From assembly GCA_045654685.1 (NCBI GenBank), contig JAZONV010000010.1, positions 1 through 64,000 on the forward strand: 64,000 bases of DNA, read 5' to 3'. The stretch is from RGIG1828 sp045654685 (GTDB lineage Bacteria; Bacillota; Clostridia; UMGS1810). A program made the translations under genes and the position numbers. The notes beneath the pieces were generated by a model. The model saw nothing but the letters and a program-made list of their open reading frames with translations, was not told the DNA's origin and made no database searches. Shown here in pieces: positions 60,156 to 64,000 of the stretch (position 1 is the first letter of the stretch; each line of letters starts with the position of its first letter).

Positions 60156-61610
60156 GTGAAAGTTTCAGAAGTTCAGATTTTCCCATCGCCCAAAACAGTT
60201 TTGGGAAACGGTGAAGAGTATGAATTAAAACTTAATGTAATATCAAAACATTCTGCGTTTGATCAAAAGGCAGAACTCTTAGGTCTATGTTTCAATAAAA
60301 TGTATGACATGAATCCGGAAAATGGCGAGGGCGGTATAGAACTTTGCTTTGACGAAACCATCGAAAAAGGCGCCTACAAAATTGTGTCAGACAAAAAAAT
60401 GTGTCTGTATGCATCAGATGAGGAAGGAATGGGATACGCCGTTGCATCTGTACTCTTACTTGTTAATGTAAAAAAGGGTGTTGCATACTCACAAAAAATG
60501 ACCATTGAGGATTACGCAGATAAATGGTATCGTGCATTCATGATAAGTATGGTTCAGGGAGGCATGAGCCTTGCAAAGATAAAAAACATTGTCGATGTTT
60601 GTTTTATTTTCAAAGTGAATCATCTTCATCTTCACTTATGTAACAATACATATTATTGCTATCCCTCAAAAGTTCTTCCCAATCTTCCCACCCCCGAGTC
60701 TGCTTTCACATTTGAACAGATAGAGGAACTTAATGCTTATGCAAAAACGAGAGGCGTTATTCTTGTGCCGGAACTTGATCTTCCCGGTCATGCTGCAGCA
60801 TTTACCACAAGGTGTCCCGAAATTTTTGCAAATCAATATGAGGGCGGAGAAGATAGAGTGATGTATTCCGAAGCCGGGGCACTCATATCCGGTGATGAAC
60901 TCATTTGTGTTGGCAGCAAAAAGTCAAGGGAGTATGTGTATAAAATTATTGACGAAATCTGCGAAATGTTCCCCGACTCGCCCTACATTCACCTAGGCGG
61001 TGACGAAGCAGATATTGAGGCTTGGGACAATTGTCCTGTTTGTCGTGAATACAGAAAAGAAGAAAACATAGAAGACGTTCACGAACTCTATAGCGAATTT
61101 ATAGGGAAAATGTGCACTCATGTTCTTGAAAACGGCCGCACTCCCATAGTGTGGGAAGGATTCCCCCAAAAAGGCGTTGAAAGAGTTCCCAAAGAAACAA
61201 TAGTTTGTGCCTGGGAATGTTACTATCATCAGCCCGAAGATCTTTTAGATGCCGGATTCAGAATCATTAACGGCTCCTGGCAGCCTCTCTATATAGTTCA
61301 GAGTCAGACAGAAAGATGGACACCTCTTGACATTATGAAATGGGATGTATACAATCTTCAGCATTTCTGGTCAGAATCAAGAGCATATCTCAATCCCGTT
61401 CACCTTGCTCCAACAGATAAAGTTCTTGGCGGACAGATTTCATCCTGGGGATGTTTCTATGAACTTTGCATGGGAAGAGCCATTGAAAATCTTCCTGCAA
61501 TGTGTGAACGTTTGTGGACTGTTGAAAGAGTTTGCTCTGATGCAGATTTCAACAAAAAACATACAAACGTTGTTATGAAAGCCGCAAAACTCATATCAAA
61601 AAGTTTTTGA
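60156..61610 (+). CDS. Cytoplasmic GH20 beta-N-acetylhexosaminidase
   Basis: A 484-residue glycosidase that releases terminal N-acetylglucosamine or N-acetylgalactosamine. An N-terminal GH20b-like beta domain (residues about 1-125) precedes the barrel: RAFMISMVQGG, NHLHLHLCNNTYY, VPELDLPGHAAAF, and the catalytic Asp-Glu pair D283-E284 in HLGGDEAD, used in substrate-assisted catalysis. There is no signal peptide, so it acts inside the cell on imported glycan fragments. A CPVC motif near residue 292 is unusual and may bind metal or form a disulfide. GGGAGG precedes the start. Single gene. Confidence 0.93.
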   Translation: MKVSEVQIFPSPKTVLGNGEEYELKLNVISKHSAFDQKAELLGLCFNKMYDMNPENGEGGIELCFDETIEKGAYKIVSDKKMCLYASDEEGMGYAVASVLLLVNVKKGVAYSQKMTIEDYADKWYRAFMISMVQGGMSLAKIKNIVDVCFIFKVNHLHLHLCNNTYYCYPSKVLPNLPTPESAFTFEQIEELNAYAKTRGVILVPELDLPGHAAAFTTRCPEIFANQYEGGEDRVMYSEAGALISGDELICVGSKKSREYVYKIIDEICEMFPDSPYIHLGGDEADIEAWDNCPVCREYRKEENIEDVHELYSEFIGKMCTHVLENGRTPIVWEGFPQKGVERVPKETIVCAWECYYHQPEDLLDAGFRIINGSWQPLYIVQSQTERWTPLDIMKWDVYNLQHFWSESRAYLNPVHLAPTDKVLGGQISSWGCFYELCMGRAIENLPAMCERLWTVERVCSDADFNKKHTNVVMKAAKLISKSF

Positions 61611-61649
61611 TGTGATGCGGATTTTTGAAAAATGAAATAAATATAAATT

Positions 61650-61688
61650 AAGGGATGTAAAAAAATCATTTGATTTTTCACATCCCTT
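61650..61688. terminator. Bidirectional terminator (repeat-like hairpin)
   Basis: AAGGGATGT ... ACATCCCTT with a long A/T inner stem (AAAAATCA with TGATTTTT). It lies between the convergent GH20 and mtnN genes and resembles the hairpin at 53422. Confidence 0.85.
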
Positions 61689-61711
61689 TGTTATGTAGGA
61701 AAATACTTACA

Positions 61712-62383
61712 TCAATATTCTTTTACAAATTTTCCCATGATTTCCACAGATTTGTCACTTGCCAGAACTTTGAATGTATTAAAATCCATCTCACTTGCAC
61801 CATCTGAAATGGTTCTTAAAAGTGCAAATTTCACATTGTTCACCATGCAAACATGTGCAATTGCACCGCCTTCCATTTCACATGCAATAGCACCGAATGT
61901 GGAAACGAGATTTTCTTTCATTTCATCTTTACACACAAAAACGTCACCTGTTGCAATTGTTCCCGTGAGAGTGTTGTCATCTTTGCAGATATCCTCGAAA
62001 ATCTTAACTGCTTTTTCATCAGATTTAAAATATATTGTATTCACTCCGTCAACCATTCCCACCGGACTTCCCAAAGGAGAAAGGTCAAAATCATGCTGAA
62101 CACAGTCTGAACCGATTGCAATTCCAAGGACATTCAGTTTTTCTGTGAGAGAACCTGCCACACCTGAGTTTATGATAATGTCGGGATTGAAATTCAAAAT
62201 CATTGCCTCTGCACAAAGAGCTGCATTGACTTTCCCCGGATTGCACATTGCACAAACAACATCTTTTCCGTGAATTTTGCCGGTCACAAATTCCATTGAA
62301 GAAATGGTTTTGGACAGGGGATTTTCCATAAGATTTTTAATTCCTCTTGTTTCTATTTCCATTGCACCAATAATGCCTATCAT
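61712..62383 (-). CDS. mtnN: 5'-methylthioadenosine/S-adenosylhomocysteine nucleosidase
   Basis: A 223-residue nucleosidase that cleaves adenine from methylthioadenosine and S-adenosylhomocysteine. Family signatures: IGIIGAMEIE (general-acid Glu near residue 10), NSGVAGSL, ACEMEGGAIAHV (substrate Glu) and RTISDGA (catalytic Asp). GGAG lies upstream of the ATG on the minus strand. It recycles by-products of methylation and of polyamine synthesis, a loose link with the nearby pot operon. Own promoter. Confidence 0.95.
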   Translation of the reverse strand: MIGIIGAMEIETRGIKNLMENPLSKTISSMEFVTGKIHGKDVVCAMCNPGKVNAALCAEAMILNFNPDIIINSGVAGSLTEKLNVLGIAIGSDCVQHDFDLSPLGSPVGMVDGVNTIYFKSDEKAVKIFEDICKDDNTLTGTIATGDVFVCKDEMKENLVSTFGAIACEMEGGAIAHVCMVNNVKFALLRTISDGASEMDFNTFKVLASDKSVEIMGKFVKEY

Positions 62384-62414
62384 AAATTATCATCTCCAAA
62401 ATCAATATACCGAT

Positions 62415-62443
62415 ATGATATCTAAAGTGGCGGAAAATGTCAA
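62415..62443 (-). promoter_or_regulatory. Promoter of mtnN
   Basis: On the minus strand TTGACA (62443-62438) and TATCAT (62420-62415), 17-bp spacer. Confidence 0.8.
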
Positions 62444-62512
62444 TACAAGGCGGAAAATTTTTTATTATTGGTAAATATTTGGATAAGAAAGGTAAAAATT
62501 TTCAAAATACTA

Positions 62513-62541
62513 TTGTTATTGCTTTATTTTTTTGCTATAAT
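62513..62541 (+). promoter_or_regulatory. Promoter of secA
   Basis: TTGTTA at 62513-62518 and TATAAT at 62536-62541, 17-bp spacer. The leader of about 55 bases shows no regulatory element I recognise. Confidence 0.75.
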
Positions 62542-62601
62542 ATATACTGTTATAATTTGTATCTTTAAAAGATTTATAATATATGTCAGGAAGTGAATAA
62601 A

Positions 62602-64000
62602 TTGAAGTTGATGGAAAAGATTTTCGGAACACATAGTTCAAGGGAAATCAAACGCATAATGCCCCTTGTAAGAAAGATAAATGAACTTGAACCCGAAATT
62701 CAAAAATTGACAGATGCACAGCTTAAAGAAAAAACAAATGAATTTAAATCCCGTCTTGCAGGCGGAGAAACTCTTGATGATATTTTGCCCGAAGCATTTG
62801 CTGTTGTCAGAGAAGCATCAAAAAGAGTTTTGGGCATGAGACACTTTGACGTTCAGTTAATTGGCGGAATTGTTCTTCATCAGGGCAGAATTGCCGAAAT
62901 GAAAACCGGTGAAGGTAAAACTCTTGTTGCTACATTGCCTTGCTATCTTAATGCTCTCACAGGCAACGGCGTTCACGTCGTAACCGTCAATGACTATCTT
63001 GCTAAACGTGATAGTGAGCAGATGGGAAAAATATATAAATTCCTTGGTCTCACCGTTGGTCTTATCATTCATGAAAAGACACCTGCACAGAGACAAGAAG
63101 CGTATAATTGCGATATAACATATGGTACAAACAACGAATTCGGTTTTGACTATCTCCGTGATAACATGGTCATATACAAAAAAGATGTTGTACAATGTAA
63201 AGGTCACAATTTTGTTGTTGTTGACGAAGTTGACTCCATTTTGATTGACGAGGCAAGAACACCTCTCATAATTTCCGGAATGGGTGAAAAGTCAACAGAT
63301 TTGTATTCTGTTGCCAACCATTTTGCAAAAGGTCTGAAAATGCTAAAAATTGTAGAATCCGATGATAAGCAAAATGATGACGATGTTGACGCAGACTATA
63401 TTGTTGATGAAAAAGCAAATACTGCAACACTCACCGCATCCGGTGTAAAAAAAGCTGAAACTGCATTTAATGTTGAAAACCTTTCAGATCCCGAAAACCT
63501 CACACTCCTTCATCACATCAATCAGGCAATAAGAGCCCATGGTGTAATGCACAGAGATGTTGACTATGTTGTAAAAGATGGAGAAGTTATTATTGTTGAT
63601 GAATTCACAGGACGTCTCATGCACGGTAGACGATATAATGACGGACTCCACCAGGCAATAGAAGCAAAAGAAGGTGTGGAAATTGCAAGAGAGAGCAAAA
63701 CCCTTGCAACAATCACATTCCAGAATTTCTTCCGTCTGTACAAAAAACTTTCCGGTATGACCGGTACAGCAGAAACAGAGCAGGAAGAATTCAACAGTAT
63801 ATACAATCTTGATGTTGTGGTAATTCCCACCAATGAACCCATGGTAAGACAAGACCATGCCGACAGCGTGTATAAATCCGAAGGAGCAAAATTTGCGGCA
63901 GTTGTAGATCAGATAATAGCATGCCACGAAAAAGGACAACCGGTTCTTGTTGGTACCGTAACAATTGAAAAGTCAGAACTTTTAAGCAGAGTTCTTTCCA
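62602..64000 (+). CDS. secA: Preprotein translocase ATPase SecA (3' truncated)
   Basis: The first 466 residues of the motor that pushes secretory proteins through SecYEG. The frame is open to the end of the window. N-terminal LMEKIFGTHSSREIKRI is followed by the DEAD motor: RHFDVQLIGGIVLHQGRIAEMKTGEGKT (residues about 77-104, with Walker A), VTVNDYLAKRD, YGTNNEFGFDYLRDNM, and Walker B VVDEVDSILIDEARTPLIISG. The preprotein cross-linking domain and VDEFTGRLMHGRRYNDGLHQAIEAKE (about 333-358) follow. AGGAAG at 62588 lies 8 bases before the TTG at 62602; an ATG three codons later is the alternative start. Confidence 0.97.
   Translation, partial: MKLMEKIFGTHSSREIKRIMPLVRKINELEPEIQKLTDAQLKEKTNEFKSRLAGGETLDDILPEAFAVVREASKRVLGMRHFDVQLIGGIVLHQGRIAEMKTGEGKTLVATLPCYLNALTGNGVHVVTVNDYLAKRDSEQMGKIYKFLGLTVGLIIHEKTPAQRQEAYNCDITYGTNNEFGFDYLRDNMVIYKKDVVQCKGHNFVVVDEVDSILIDEARTPLIISGMGEKSTDLYSVANHFAKGLKMLKIVESDDKQNDDDVDADYIVDEKANTATLTASGVKKAETAFNVENLSDPENLTLLHHINQAIRAHGVMHRDVDYVVKDGEVIIVDEFTGRLMHGRRYNDGLHQAIEAKEGVEIARESKTLATITFQNFFRLYKKLSGMTGTAETEQEEFNSIYNLDVVVIPTNEPMVRQDHADSVYKSEGAKFAAVVDQIIACHEKGQPVLVGTVTIEKSELLSRVLS

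Overview
This window is AT-rich bacterial DNA that reads as one coherent chromosome segment of a low-GC, endospore-forming Firmicute. It is most likely an anaerobic Clostridia-class organism of gut type. The evidence is the sporulation genes (ylbJ, yqfC, yqfD), RNase M5, a long Firmicutes-type SRP RNA next to dnaX, class III fructose-bisphosphatase, pyruvate phosphate dikinase, a potABCD operon led by an XRE-cupin regulator, and several cytoplasmic glycosidases. I cannot name the genus. No phage, transposase, integrase or CRISPR array is visible.

Layout. The window opens inside rpoC, which is followed by an AraC regulator translationally coupled to a DUF4434 protein, then a YgjV membrane protein and a thiamine transporter (thiT) behind a TPP riboswitch. 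At 6.9-8.2 kb an intact tRNA-Arg is followed by a small accessory segment (P-loop kinase, broken barstar gene) that ends in an exact 43-bp copy of the tRNA 3' half. This looks like the remnant of a tRNA-targeted element. Next come a GEMM/c-di-GMP riboswitch with an EAL phosphodiesterase, the SRP RNA, dnaX, and the threonine/lysine block hom-thrB-lysC. lysC carries an internal start for a separate regulatory subunit. rlmB, an ACT protein, a PFL-family protein and rnmV follow.

From 19 to 31 kb lie a G5/3D cell-wall protein, ylbJ, the conserved cluster yqfC-yqfD-phoH-ybeY-era, then GNAT, YitT and glycosidase genes, recO and ppdK. A Tyr-rich secreted protein of unknown function at 31.5 kb sits between two almost identical terminator hairpins, followed by a membrane acyltransferase.

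The main accessory feature is a six-gene operon at 34.3-42.0 kb: FGGY kinase, amidohydrolase, fucose/arabinose-isomerase-like protein, Gfo/Idh/MocA dehydrogenase, class III aminotransferase and MFS transporter. A direct repeat with 21-bp periodicity abuts a weak promoter in front of it, as at AraC-activated promoters. I do not recognise this gene set as a described pathway, and it is the best candidate for something new.

A copper module follows: a CsoR operator at +1, csoR, and copA with a CopZ domain that has its own ribosome binding site. Then come pfkB, sfsA, a divergent AraC/GH5 pair, a DMT transporter and fbp, the minus-strand block proS-lspA-rluD-ptp, the XRE-cupin-potABCD operon with two identical half-site palindromes, a GH20 hexosaminidase, mtnN, and the 5' part of secA.

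Common themes are sugar import and breakdown inside the cell (GH5, GH20, glycosidase, kinases, isomerase), RNA-level control (TPP and c-di-GMP riboswitches), and two genes in which an in-frame internal start probably yields a second, smaller product.
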